Assembly: GCA_034008185.1 (NCBI GenBank)
Contig: CM067109.1
Coordinates: 39,154,885 to 39,218,884 of the forward strand
Direction: 5' to 3'
Length of the DNA: 64,000 nt
Source of the DNA: Gorsachius magnificus
Lineage: Eukaryota; Chordata; Aves; Pelecaniformes; Ardeidae
Shown here: piece by piece, positions 48,199-61,700 of the stretch
Layout of the letters: every line of letters begins with the position of its first letter
Position numbering within the stretch: position 1 is the stretch's first letter
The notes under the pieces: model-generated
The model's input: only the letters and a program-made list of their open reading frames with translations
What the model was told of the DNA's origin: nothing
The model's database searches: none
Translations under genes and position numbers: made by a program

Positions 48199-49605
48199 GT
48201 ACAGAGATAACATCAAGAACATTATTCTGGAAAATTATCACAGGCTTTTAAATAGAAAGCAGGTAGGGCTAAAAGTGGTATACATGTAAAAATAACACCA
48301 ATAATAAAACCCTCCCAAAATGAGCCAAATTCAGTAAGATCAAAGAGAGAGGGATCGTAGTTGTAAAATCCAGGACAGATCTCACACTTCATTGTGGACA
48401 ACTGCACAGCACAAACAAAATAAAGGAAATTCAAACTCTCAACATATATTGATATTTAAATAAAAGTTTGTGGGTTTCCACAGCCTAGAAAGAAAAGCAA
48501 CCTAAGCAGAGAGTCTGCTGAACAACAGTTTTCCCTTCCAAAGACTCATTATGTTATGCAGGACTTCTGCACTCTTCAGCACTGCTGATATATGCTAATG
48601 CAGAAACAAATAACAGTTACTGAGCTGCTATCATCAGCTTGCTTGGAATGACATTACATTTAGAGTAATAACTCTACACTGCAAGGTTTTACTACAACTC
48701 AAAGCCAGTGTTAATTTTCTGAATTAAGTTTAGGCAGTATCAGGATTACTATAACAGTTATAGTTTATCAAAACAATTAACCAGAGATCTTGAATCAGCA
48801 ATTTTGACTATGTAATCTGTTGTTTAAAGCTAAAATTCAGTGTCACAAATGACTAGTGGATTTGGAAAGAGGTTTTTTCCTAACAGCACTAAGTTCTTAT
48901 TCACACATATTTGTCAAAAAAAAAAAAAAAAAGAAAAAAGAAAAAAAAAAGTACAAACTAAATGAGTTTGTTAGGGCAAAGTGAACTAAATTTAATTTGA
49001 AAATACTTTAATTAATTTTTTTTTCTAGTAAGTACTATGCTACTCAGTCCTCATTCACCTCATTCATTCCAATACTTCTTGCTTTTACACTTCATATGAG
49101 AAAGTGTAGATTGGGATATTGCTTTGAAAATACAGTAAAGGATACCCTGAAAAAGAAGAAAAAGAAATTAAAAACACAGGCAGGTAATGCAAAGCCTCTC
49201 CTACAATGTCCACAAGTTCTATCATTTCAGACAGAGCCACAATAACCCATGCTGCCATTACATGAATACTCAATGGACAATTGCAATGAGTTTTCTTCTT
49301 AAAGATCTTGTAAAACATGTTCCTGAGTAGAGCCCATTTGCTTGCCTGCTAGCTGAGGCAAAATACCAGCTACCAATACAGTATACAGCCATTGCATTGT
49401 TGACATCAAAAGGATTGTCTATCAAGACTGAGAAAAAAAAACCTCTATAATTTTTAGCTTTTAATAAATAATAATAATAGTGGACCTTCCATTAATTTAT
49501 TTTTTTAATTTATATTAAGACCTCTGTTCATACCTAGAATAGACAGATATTTTGGGTTGTTTAAAAACAGGGTAGTTAGATACATCCATTCAAGGTGATC
49601 ATGGT
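48199..49605. other. AT-rich non-coding stretch with poly(A) tract
   Basis: An A-rich tract with two G interruptions occupies 48916-48950. No gene or repeat family is recognised. Confidence 0.6.
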
Positions 49606-50417
49606 ATCATAGAATCATAGAATGTTTTGGGTTGGAAGGGACCCCTAGAGTGTTGCCTTCGGAGGCGTGGCGACCTGGTTCAGGAATGGCATGGCGACCA
49701 ACCCCAGGCCGCTCGGGCCATCAGCTCGCTGACACCAGTGTGGTGGACAGCAAATGACATTTATTAGTGAGTGACACGGCGTTATATAGCTTGGGTTTAT
49801 AACATCACTTCCGTCCGCTTACATCATAAACCAAACGCTATTGGCTATCAGGAGAGGGGTCCTATCTTTCCGTACAGCGCGATATCTTCCGGCCGCCAGA
49901 CCCTAGCTACCTACACTAGAGGTCATCTAGTCTAACCCCCCTGCAGTGAGCAGGGTCACCTCTAACTAGATCAGGTTGTTCACAGCCCCCTCCAACCTGG
50001 TCTTGAATGCTTCCAGGGATGGGGCCTCCACTACCTCTCTGGGCAACCTGTTTCAGTGTTTCACTGCCCTCATTGTAAATTTCTTCCTTGTATCCGGTCT
50101 AAATGTACCCTGGTTTAGTTTAAAACCATTACCCCTTGTCCTGTCACAGCTGGACCTACTAAAAAGATTTTCCCCATCTTTCCCATAGTCTCCCCTTTAA
50201 GTACTGAAAGGCCGCAATCAGGTCTCCCTACAGCCTACTTTTCTCCAGGCTGAACAAGCCCAACTCTCTCAGCCTGTCCTCATAGGAGAGGTGCTCCAGC
50301 CCTCGGATCATTTTAGTAGCCCTCCTCTGGACCCGCTCCAACAGTTCCATGTCCTTCTTGTGCTGAGGGCTCCAGAGCTGGACGCAGTGCTCCAGGTGGG
50401 GTCTCACCAGAGCAGAG
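49606..50417 (-). mobile_element. CR1 LINE, split by an LTR insertion
   Basis: The minus-strand CR1 runs from its 3' tail (ATCATAGAATCATAG at about 49606-49620) to the region encoding the conserved PHLEH segment (about 50390). The frame at 50228-50452 still reads CR1 C-terminal residues such as [15 protein letters not shown]. The 3' UTR is interrupted at 49651-49915 by a complete LTR. On removal of the LTR and one copy of CTAGAG, the CR1 sequence is continuous. It is the same subfamily as 4056 and 29928. Confidence 0.95.
49651..49915 (-). mobile_element. Short solo LTR inside CR1, 6-bp target duplication
   Basis: This is a compact 265-bp LTR read on the minus strand. On the plus strand it starts TGTTGCCTTCGG and ends CTAGCTACCTACA. 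Exact 6-bp repeats CTAGAG flank it (49645-49650 and 49916-49921). The minus strand shows a clean TATATAA box (about 49783-49789), an AATAAA signal at 49760-49765 and a GC-rich R/U5. Size, promoter layout and duplication length fit an avian alpharetrovirus-like or ERVK-like LTR. The intact ends and signals suggest it is younger than the CR1 it interrupts. Confidence 0.92.
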
Positions 50418-50695
50418 TTATGATGATTTATATTGGTCCTATGGATGACCATAAATGTTAACAGCCATTAGCACAGTTGTTACAATCTGTCTCTGCTAGA
50501 AAGTTAACGTTACCTATATTTTGTGTCCCTCCTTTTCCTTGTTTCTTATTCCTCCTTTTTCAATATCCTCCTCATTTATTTCTTTTATTTCCTCCAGTCT
50601 TCCTTTCTTTTACATTGTTTCATAACCTGTATTTTCCAATGGTTTTGTTCATTTTCCAGATGGCAGCTCCACCATGGTTATGGCCTAGCTCTTGA

Positions 50696-50715
50696 GCCAT
50701 GCCATGCCATGCCAT
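50696..50715. repeat. (GCCAT)4 microsatellite
   Basis: Four perfect GCCAT pentamers. Confidence 0.95.
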
Positions 50716-53473
50716 CTACATGAGGCAGATGCATTTGGAACTTTTATCATCTTTCTAAATAAGGATTTTAATATATATTTTAAAAGTCACAGATTTCCAC
50801 ATCTCTCATTCATTACATAACTGCACACAGAGAGCAATAATTTAGAATAGTTTTCTAAGTTAAATTTAAATTCCTTTAATGTATAAATTCTACTTTCAAA
50901 GGTCAGAATAATTCTGGCAGTCAAAAACTATGGAAAGTAATAGTCAAGAGTGTCTTTATGTTGTTCATTTTATCTCCTTCTGTCTATACATGCTGGTATT
51001 CTTTAGGGCATGAATACATACTTTTTTTTCCAAAGAGCTAAATTCCCAGGTCCAATTAGCATAAAACCTTATAGCTACTAAAAATCTATACAACATATTT
51101 TATATAAAGAACTAGGATACATATTTCATAGAAGCCCCACAAAAAAACCCAGCAATATATACCTAAACATTTTGAATTCATTTGGCTAATAGGAGAGTTT
51201 GGTTACATTTATTAAGATGGTACGGACAACCTTTCAAGAAGCATTGGTAAGTCAGGCAGTCGTAAATAAAAATTTATCTTGGTTCTGTTGCCCAAGGTAC
51301 AAACCTTAGTGAAAAGATGGTTAGAAGTCATGTCTGAACTGAATGTTATTAGTAGCCTAGGTTCCCTCTGCATTTGCCAAGAACACAGGCTCTGCTCTCT
51401 ACTCTCATACCTTTAGGTTTTACACAGTTGTTTAAATAACAGATTACTAATTATAAATTGCTGACCACAGAGCAGAGATCATATTACATACAAAAAATTA
51501 AGAGCTACAGAGCTACAAGAAAACCTAAAAATAAATACCCTTCATACTCAGTTAACACAAATATCTTAGAATACAGGCAGCTTTAATAGTGGGTGTTATC
51601 ACCATTAAACTTCCTGTGGGTAATGAGGAATCACAAAAATAGCCCGAAATAACTATGTAGAAGGGTCATACAAAGATTCCCTAAACCAGTCCTTCTTCAT
51701 GTACAACAGGGACCTGGTGAAACTTCAGAGTACAACACATAGCATCTTCCTGCATAAGAATTCTGAATATAATCTTGACTTCAAAGAACTTCTTAGTGAA
51801 ATTGCACACAAAAAATAACTTTCTCATTCATCCTGGAAAAAAAAGATAGGAATCACCCTGTAAAGGGATAAAATTGTTTCACGTAGGAATATATGGGGAA
51901 AAAGGCCCAGAGGTCAAAGAGGTACTCTGGCATACTGCATTTCTATGAAGTAGGCTCAGGTTATGGTCTTATTGAAGTCCTAGAGGAAATTCCACAGCCA
52001 AAAATCCAACTTTTCTTTAGGAAGTTCCAGAATTCATAACTTAAATACAAGGGGAAAACTGAAAAAAAAATACAATCTTACATAGGCTTTTTCTCAACAG
52101 ATCTAACTGTGGGATCAGTTTACGAAATACAGTGTGTGGCAGCATCAAATCTATGTTTTGTTTAAGTCACAAAGCACAAGGTAAAGACCCCTGAAATCTC
52201 ACAAGATATATATGTATATGCAATGAGACAAGATCCTGTGCTGCCTTCTCCAGACTTTTTATTTTCCGGGTCATTATCTCTTGATTTTTCATTTATGGTA
52301 ACAACTATAGCTACATATAAGCTTTGCATTTAAATCTGCCCCAGGCTCTGTTTTCCATAGTTTTGAGATGTAATTACCAAGTCCATTTCTGCACAGTAGA
52401 AGGTAAAAATAGTGAGAAAAAAGAAAAACAAGAAAAGGATATGTCTGTAGTCTGGTGTTCTAAACTGTTCCTGTAATGCTGTCATATTTGCTTCATGTAC
52501 CTCAAAAACTGTACCTCGAAAACAATGCTTCTGCATATAAGAAATGTTGGTCTACCAAATTCTGTACAACATCACTGTGGAATGTCCGAGAGCTGGGATC
52601 AGAGGTGTGTTACTCAGTTGCAGTACTGAAGTTCTAGCCCAACACAACTTCTAGGCACTGTGCTTAGAAGCTCTTTGACACAGTGAGCCAATCTGCCAGA
52701 CCGGCGGAGGTACATAAACATTTGGGTAATTTCACTTTTTCCACTGCACTTGTTTAATGTGTATACATAGCAGAGCAACTTTCTTCACTGTCCTGTGTAT
52801 TATTACCCCTTCTTTCAAGGGGATCAAAACACATCCTCTGCTGTTTTGAGACAAAGATAGAAGAACAATTTAATTGAAAGTTATCTTTATTCATAACTGT
52901 TACATTTAACATATAATCAATTAAATATTTTTCTCTTTGTTCAACAGTATCCTGCAACAACTCTTAAGTAATAAACAAAACCTGTTTTCTTTTACTTGGA
53001 CTGTTTTCTTCATTTAGAATTTTATATTGCTTCATTTTTTTTCTTTCCTTGGCAATCCTTTTGTGACTTCCATTCTGAATAAGATTTACTATCCTAGAGT
53101 CTGGCAGTTATCTATGCTTTAACAGTGTGTGCAATATCTGTCAGCCCTTGTAAGGTTCAATTCCCAACAATATTTTGTTCTCAGTTTGAATATATATTTG
53201 CATTATATTACGCAAGGTGGAGTACTAAATCAAAATTATGTTCCCAGTCTATAAAAGATGTACTACAGAAAATCTGTAAAATACAAAATGAAACAGCAAA
53301 TTATACCTCTGTGTGTGATTAGCTTTGTTCTCCAAATGCCTTAAAAACATTCACTGACAAATACATTTAGTCAGAAAACTTATACCTGATCCCAAAGCTG
53401 GTGAAACAAGAAATCATCTTTCCACTGGTTTCAAGGCTACTGAATGCAAAATTCTTATGATGGCAGTCCCTGA

Positions 53474-53511
53474 GAATAAAAGGCATGTCAAAAAAAAAAA
53501 AAAAAAAAAAA
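53474..53511 (+). repeat. AATAAA followed by 22-base poly(A) tract
   Basis: AATAAA at 53474-53479 is followed ten bases later by an unbroken run of 22 A (53490-53511). This is the arrangement of a polyadenylated transcript end and may mark a retroposed copy, but no parent gene is recognised to the left and no clear target duplication is seen. Confidence 0.7.
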
Positions 53512-56500
53512 GAATACATATGACAGTGTCTATTTATAGCTAACATATGCTGTGAAATAAGACACACCACTCCAAACCATAAGGCACTGGCACTCGTTTC
53601 TGTGTACAGCATCTGACCACTACATTTCCTAGGCTAGTTCTACTTTTAATAAAGCAGCAAATAATGAAGGAACCCTGTCTGACCAAAACACACACACTCT
53701 GTTTCTCTGCTTTCTCTCTAATGACAGATGTACACAAAGAAATTCACGTCAGACTAGTGAGAAAACGTTAATTGTCTTTGCTTCAGATTTTCTGCCACAA
53801 TCTTTGTAGTTATTTAAAAATACATTAAAAGTGGTAACTTCTTGTGTCCATCAAATCAGAATCACTGCATGTTACAAAAAATAACCTAAGTTTAGTTAAC
53901 TTCAGCATTACAACTTGTAGCAAAACCCAAATTTCTCTGTAGGCAGTGAGATGGGCAACTTCATAAGAAAAATATCTAAATGCAGCACACCAAATCATAC
54001 AGCCTTTAGCAGCAGAAAGGGTACATTAGAAGACACAATCTTATTAGAATAACATAGGCTAAAGAACTGATAAAGCCCTGCATTTCATGATGAGCTCACT
54101 TAACATTTCTCTCTCAAATGCTTTATTTTAAACCTGTTAGTGTATGGTCTAAACTAAACTATACCAGACCATCCATCTTCCTGATGTGTTTTCCTACTAA
54201 CCTGGTTTTTAAAATTTCTGGGTGCCAATTTAAGATATGTTTTATTTATTATCATCTATGAAAGTACAAAGTGCATTCCTACTCAAAGAAGCACCACTAT
54301 TGAAGAGAGGAAAAGTAGTACTGCCGCAAGAAGTTATTTCATAAAACAGCAAGTTACTTTTGTTGCACGAGTACCCAGAGATTTGTATGTGCCAGGGACC
54401 ACAAGGTTGACAAAAACACAGAAGTCAAAGCAGACCTTCATTTTCTGGGGAAGCAGACACACTAACTGTATGCCAGCATGAGCAGCTGCAGATCTTCTGC
54501 TTTCTATAAGCAGCATTTATGGCATTCCCATAAGACAAAAGATGATTCTGCACAAGTATAGTTCTTTTAAAATGACAGCAACTTGTAAGCATGTTTGCTG
54601 GTATATCTAGGCTGAGAAAAAGCTGTTTCACTCTAGTAAATGTAAAATTTTCAATTAGCACAAGTTCTTCCAGATTCAGAATTATAACGATGTCATATTA
54701 CTCAGTGTACAGATTTTAACAAAACAAAGTAAGCCTCATTATCAATAATAATACAGCTATAAAACCTGATGCTGTAAGTTGTATAGTTCATTTTGGGAAC
54801 AATCTCTTACCTGAATTGTATTCCCCTTCTTTTACCTTATATTGATATAAATAATGTAATACCTTTGTATAACACTTTATTTAACAAATATTTAGTTTAC
54901 AGCAGTTTTAAAAGCATTTTTTCACCTTTTGCCATGATGACTTGTAAGAGTGAAAAGAGGTCAGAAGAATGTGAAAGTTAAAATTTACTACCATTTTTTT
55001 GTTATCATTCCCAAGCATTTCTCAATGCTCCCTTTTTCTCTTGTTTTATTATACTGTTTGATGTAACAAGATAAAAATAATAATTTTCTTTCTGCCCATA
55101 CCTAACTGCAAGTCTGCTGTTGAGTTTTGGACATTGAGGAAATGAGATAGAAACTATGGTCATTTTTAGACCAGCTACGCTGTTGGCCAGCCCCACACAC
55201 ATAGGAATGATCTGCCTCTCTCTCTCCACGTCTCACATCACCCCATTGCAAATTCACAGAAAAATTTTTATTTATAAACTATTGATATAAATCCATATTA
55301 GTTAACCTGAGGGAAAGGAAAGATGAAACAATCAAGGATTTCTACACAAAAAAAGATAAATTGGGGTTTGAAGACTGTGGTTGTGTCAAAGCTCTTAGCC
55401 CTTTCCAGCGACAGAAGCACAGTGCTGCATCATAAGCTTTCATTTCATCTGGTCATAGACACTGGTGATATAGACCAGCACATCAGTGTATACAAAATTA
55501 GAAGAAATTAAAAAAAAACATAAGAGAAACACACTAAAACTAAGATATACTAGTAAGCAGCTTTCAAAATATGAAATGCAAAGCCCACATAAAATCTCTT
55601 GCACAGAGTCACCTCCCACCTCTGAGGTAGTAGGGTTATCCACAACTGAAAGAGGAGGCAGGAGATTAGGCAGCCATGAGTGAGGCAACCTGAGCAGTAA
55701 CTGCAATGAGGACACATGAACAGCCCATGGCAATGCACACAAAAACACAGGAAAGGTTAAGAGAAAAGAGAAACATTTTTATCACCAGAAGTACATTCTT
55801 AATTCTAATGAAACTTACAGACAGTTTCTGTATTGGACTTACGTGAAGCACTTCTTTACATTTCCTTAATGAAGAGGGATCATCTTCTGAATCAGAATTT
55901 TGTCTTTGTGTTTCTAATGTATTTTAATAGCTTTTTAGATTTAACATGCAATAAGATTAAGGAAGAAAAAAAATTTTCCCTTTCCCATTATAGTTTCCTT
56001 TGCCAGTTAACTACTGAAAATATAGCTAAGCATCTTTTTTCATCCATAAAGATATAGCCTGTACTTGTGTCTTTATTTATGGAGTCCACAATGGTCAACA
56101 GTTTTTATTTTAGATCAATAATAACAGTGGTTAGGATAGCATACTGGAGTAAAGTACACTGTATGCTAGTTAGTCATTTTTTAATTTTTCCAGTCAGTAA
56201 AAGACTAGATGGAAGAAAAGTGGTTCATTGTGTCTTCACCTTCACTATCTCTTGGCCACTCTGCCTACACTGGTGATGGAGGTTTTGGTTTTGATTGACT
56301 TCTTAAGACAGAATTCCACAGAGATTCTGTTCATTTTCTTTCCTCTTGTAGTTGCATCTCCATCCTAAGCACCACAGTCCTGTTCTGCCCTGCACTTTGC
56401 TGACAATTTAGAGGAATACAAACAGCCTGGGAAAGGATAGAAACACACATACTAGTTTATCCAACTATCTGGTCTGAAGAGTCAGTAATACCATCTAGGG

Positions 56501-58200
56501 TCAGGAGCAGGATACAGGGAAGCACGTGGATGACCAGTTGTAGAACATGCAGAGCCACATATAAGACTGATATCATAGATAAGAAACTTGGCATTCTTTG
56601 ACAATTCAGATGTTTAGAATCACAGTACTTTTGTCACCTGATGTGATTCATCATCCTCTTTCACTTATTAACAGGGAAGTAAAAGTCTCCTTACCTTCCC
56701 AGCAATATAGTTCCGATATGCAAAACCTTCTAGCTAGAATTTCACAAAATGATTCTTCACCTTCACCTTGCTTTTACCTTCCAGGACTACTATGAAGTGA
56801 CTCCAGATCAGCTGGAGGTGGGGCTCACATCTTGCATCTCCATCACCTCTGCTGCTTCTCTAGGAAATTCAGTTATAGAGGAGAAATGCATTCTGAAAGA
56901 AGAGAGAAAGAGGCCTGCCCTCTCTGGCAGGACTATAGCTAGCCTAAATCAGTCATCTGATGTTTCCTTCAGTTCAGGGTTCCTTCAAAATACAAATTCA
57001 ATTGAAAAAACAATGGTGGCTGTCCTCTCCAAGGCCTTATAGACAAGGTATGTTAAGACATTATTTTCAATATGCAAAAAAATATGGAACAGCATGGTAG
57101 TGAGCTGACCAAAACAAATTTCTGTACATTATCATGTTTTTCTCTTGTAAGTACTCTGAGATTTTCTTTAGTTTGTTCTTTTGTTGTTGGTTTTTATTTT
57201 TTTTTAAATAGTGCTCCAAGGTTTAACCATAATTTTTTTTAATTACCATTACTGATTGCACTCATCACACTGGAAAAGATGAAAGGTCTTTGCTATGGCT
57301 GTCTTTAGAGATAAAGTGACCACAAGCAATGACGATTCTATATGTGTGCAGGCATTTTGTAATTCTTTTCTCGTCAGACTTTCAAATGTCTGTATATATT
57401 TTAGTATTCTATTGAAAGAATGATTTTCAGACAGAAAAAAACTGTAGTTAGATATGGCATCATTACAGTTCGTCTTGAAAGAACATCTCTGTAATTGAAA
57501 ACACTGGTTTGCAAAGCTATAGTATACAAAAACAACAAAAGACATTGCAGTCATCTGGGAAATGTAGTTAATTACCCAACCATATTAATTTAAAACCAAA
57601 CATGATAGAATGTGACAATCAATAAAAGCAATTAAAACTTAAAAATTTGGAACCTGAAGCCCTTTATGTTATACAATATAAAACATAAAAAAGTTATTAT
57701 ATCAGTACATACTTGAATAGTATTTAGAGAATTAAAAACTGTTTCTCTTCAATAAACACTGAATTATATATTGATAGAGGAAAATAATACTTATGCTTAA
57801 ATGTGCAGAAACAATCATCTGAGCAGAACTGCAAGTTATATACTTTCCTGGTCTAGATTTAACGTTCTGATTTGCATTCAAATGAACTGTATTTTCATGA
57901 TTCTAAATGCTGTTGTATTAACAGTGATGGCAATGGTTGTTGATAAGAAGTTGTTAATCTATTTATGTCTGCACTGTGTCGCTGCTTCTGTTTCATCTTT
58001 GAAAAACTCAGGTTTGTATGTATTTCATATAATGAGGGAAAATATAACAAATAAATAAATAAATAGCAGTTCAGCATCAATAATAGCAAATGGAGTTACT
58101 ACCAAAAAAAATGACAAGCAGCTATCATCTTGTCTCCTGTAACACAATTAATAAGACTGAAAATAGAAGAAATAATGTTGTTGCATATTAGTTTTTCAAT

Positions 58201-58786
58201 TGTGATGAGCTGACCTTGGCTGGATGCCAGGTGCCACCAAGCGGCTCTATCACTCCCCCCCAGCAGGAAAGGTGGGGAGAAAATGAGATGGAAAAGACAA
58301 AAAAACCTCCTGCTTTAAAATAAAGGCAGTCTAATAAAAACAAAAGCAAAGGCCACGTGCAGTAGCAAAAAGAGAATAAAGATTTTATTCTCTACTTCTC
58401 ATTAATGGGTGATGTCCAGCCACTTCCCTGTAAGCTGAGTTTCAGTACACATAGCATTTGCTCTGGAAGACAAACATCATAAAAATATTCCTCCTCCTTT
58501 CTCTTAGCTTTTATATTTGAGCTGACGTCATATGGTGTAGAATATCCCTTTGGTCAGTTTGGGTCAGCTGTCCTGCCTGTGCCCCCTCCCAAGACCTTGC
58601 CCACCCCCAGCCCTCTGGTGGTGGTAGGAACATTGGAGAGACAGCCTTTGTGCTGTGTGAGCAGTACTCAGCAGTAGCCAAAACACTAGTGTGTTATCAA
58701 CACCTTTCTAGCTACCAATAGAAAAAACGGCACTATGAGTGCTGCTATGGGCAAAAATTAACTCCATCTCAGCCCAGCCCAATATA
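58201..58786 (-). mobile_element. Solo LTR, mosaic ERVL-type, 5-bp target duplication
   Basis: This is a 586-bp LTR read on the minus strand, flanked by exact repeats TCAAT at 58196-58200 and 58787-58791. Its U3 (right side) shares the GGGATATTC..CATATGACGTCA and GGACAGCTGACCCAAACTG blocks with the LTRs at 952 and 34143. Its U5 end (left side) instead shares the GAGTGATAGAGC..GGTG..CCTGGCATCCAGCCA block with the long GC-rich LTRs at 41218 and 47146. The minus strand has a CAAATATAAAAGC TATA box (about 58508-58520) and an AATAAA signal at 58384-58389. The first base pairs of U3 read TA where TG is expected, likely a later mutation. Confidence 0.93.
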
Positions 58787-58791
58787 TCAAT

Positions 58792-61700
58792 ATTCAGATT
58801 TGGTTTTGATATGGATTGAAATAAAATAATAATTTTATGAATTATGTCACCACAACAGAATTATAAGAAAATGGCCATTTGGGGATCAAAAACTAAGATT
58901 TTACATTTGGAGAGATTGAGAAGATGGGTAAGGACATTGTTTCTGTCTAGCTGGCTGAATCTGGCAAATTAAAGGACTTGGCCCAAGCACACACACACAC
59001 ACACACCCCGCCCCAGGCTGCTAAAAAGTGCCTTAGCTCACACTCTGGAGAGCATGTTTTCACTCCACATGTTCCAGAATGCGGAAATTCTGACCAATTG
59101 GCAATACTATTATTCCATTCTAACTGTTCAAGTGAAGTTGCTCTTTAACCAGATTCATCTATATCAGAGATTTTTTCCTCACAGATTTTTTCTCTATTTT
59201 GAATTCTCCCTGTATACAATATTCTTTCACCAGTCTATTTATTTCTTCCTCTAACCAATCATACAGTATAAACACAAGAATTTGAGACCTTCACCTTCAA
59301 TAATCCATGGGTTGTTGCGTGCATCCCCTACTGAAAGAATTACATTTTAAAGCTGGACTACAATTTAAATTTAAATCCTCACAGTTAGCAGATCCTTAAT
59401 CTTCTAAATGCTACTGTAATATTTTTTAGCCTCTTCTACTTAATAGAGTTTGAGTATATGTAATCTCCTAGCGCAGGGTGGGGCAGGAGGGGGAGGAAGG
59501 AGGAAGAATCTGTAAGCACCAGAACCATTGAAATCTGCTTTCCAACAGATTTGTTTTGTGGATAATGGTCTTTTCTGAATTATAAGACTGTCGTATAAAC
59601 TTATTACATCCCAGCAAATCGCAAGAGATGTTTTGCCTGAAATAATACTGAAGAGTTTATGATTCATTAAGCCCTAGATTATCTAAGCAGAAGAAAACGC
59701 TAATTCCGATGCCTGAGAAGACAAGAGCTCCATTTTCAGCTTTTTCTGTCATGTTTATAATACTATTCTGTGTGTCTGTATCCTTTGATGTCTTTTAGTG
59801 AAAAGTAAATTAATGAGAATTTAATTTACTTTGATGCATATCAGGTTGAAATGGGCCATTTTTCCTCAAAATTTAGCTCCGGGATACGGGCAGATTAGCA
59901 AAGTGATTCCATAGCTTCATTCCTATAGGAATAAATAGGATGAAGATGTATTTTCTAGCCTCTATGTAGCTTGTGTTTGTGGTTTTTTTTTTATGAGTGG
60001 CTCTTCACAGTGTCAAAAATTTCTCCTGTTCTTTTTTTTTTTAATTGTGTTTTTATACGTTTGGACGATCCTAATTTTAATTTCCACTTTTTCTTGTCAT
60101 GATTACAACTTTTGCCCCTCGTTTTCTTTTATTATTCTTTTTATTACTGTAAAGAAGGAAAGTTCCCTTGTGGATAAAAGGCATTCTACCAATAAAGTAC
60201 CCCTAATATTGCAGAGGAAAAAAAATCTTCAAAGCTATTACAGAAATGAAAATCAATTTCTCTAAGTGTTACAAGAACAGGAGCTAAAACAGAGTCTCTG
60301 CAGGAGCAAGACACTACTGATTCAACTTTATTTCAAGTTGTAGTAAAAACCAGACGGTTTAACTGAAGTGTTTGTGATGCTTATGCATGGAATGAATCAG
60401 TGCAGACAGGGTAAATTTAAATGTTGGCCTGCAGAGAAGTCAGAATATGGTAGGTGACAGCCATGTTGAAAAGGTGAAATAAATTCTTTAATGTGTTAAA
60501 AATAGTAGGACAATACAATAGAGATTTAAAATGTCCCTTATATGAACCATATATGAACTATGAAATTCAAAAAATCTGAGCTGCACACTGATGCAATTTT
60601 TGTCCAGGAATAAAAATCTATACTGAAGTGAAGTTTGTTCAGATTTTCTAGAGGCTTGTTTTTTTGTTTCATTGTGGTTTTTAAACCAATAGTTCATTTT
60701 CTCTGTGTACTCAGGCTGCATTTTTCAGGTAGGGCCTGAAGCAGGTTTAATATAGAGAATCACCTAGATCTTTGGATGGTAAGTATTATGACCTAACATT
60801 GACACTCTTAGTATCTTTAGCCTCAATGAACTGGTCATGGAATAGAACATTTATTGGTATTTTTTATGATGAAAACCAAAAGTCTATTTCTTATACGAAT
60901 GTATTTACATATTGCAAATTTCCAGAGAAATTCATCTTCAGACTAAGTATTTTCAACACTTCCTCCAGAAGCATGCTGACAATGTCAGGACGAGAAACAG
61001 ACTTTCTCATTATGAGGCAAGTAACTGTTAACTTTTCCTCTCATTCAGGATTCCAGCTATATCACTGAATGATAAAAGCCATACAGTGGCAATGTTATAC
61101 ACTTTGCTATGTGTAAGTGACTGTGTGGGAGCATAACTGTCTGTCAAAGACAGAATTGTCCCATAAATATTCTGAAAATATATTTGTGAAAAAACCAACC
61201 CTCTTTGCTTTATGGTAGTTAAATAAAAATGCTACAATATTATCATTTGAAATATCTAAAAAAGAGTCCATCATGATATAATTGAACATCAGTGATTTTA
61301 ATTATTTAAAAATAATTTATTGGTTCCCTTTTTTTTAAAGTGATGATAGAGATACCTCATTTCAGTTTTCTGTTGCTTTTCCAGACAATAGGAAATACTT
61401 TAACTATGAAGATATTTTCAATTTCAAATCTATTCAGAAAAGAGCTTAAAGAAATTAAAATCAACAATAAATAATATGGAGATTGCTTTTACTTATAATT
61501 TATTCATTAAGTTGCAAGTAGCTGGTGTATAAAGAGATATTACTGAAAAGCATAGCAATGAGGCATCTCACTCATTCTCAGTTAATCTCCCCCTTTCCTT
61601 TAGATACAACCTTCTCCCTTATACAAGAAATATGGAGGAAAGGTAGTGGTATAATTATTTCTTTGCTGCAGAACAACCTCACATTTAAAATTTCCTGATG

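Larger units (their letters stand above)
50418..58195. other. Long AT-rich non-coding stretch
   Basis: It holds a GCCAT pentamer repeat (50696-50715), an AATAAA-plus-A22 tract (53474-53511) and an ATAAA simple repeat (about 58049-58065). Short frames, including 102 codons at 55440-55748 on the minus strand, have no recognised homology. No gene is called. Confidence 0.55.

Noticed and set aside
48916..48950. Retroposed mRNA tail
   Set aside because: The A tract is interrupted by G and no poly(A) signal lies at the right distance upstream, so a simple repeat is the better reading.
55440..55748. 102-codon minus-strand frame with hydrophobic stretches, considered as a membrane protein
   Set aside because: T-rich codons give hydrophobic residues by chance, overlapping frames on both strands are equally long, and no homology is recognised.
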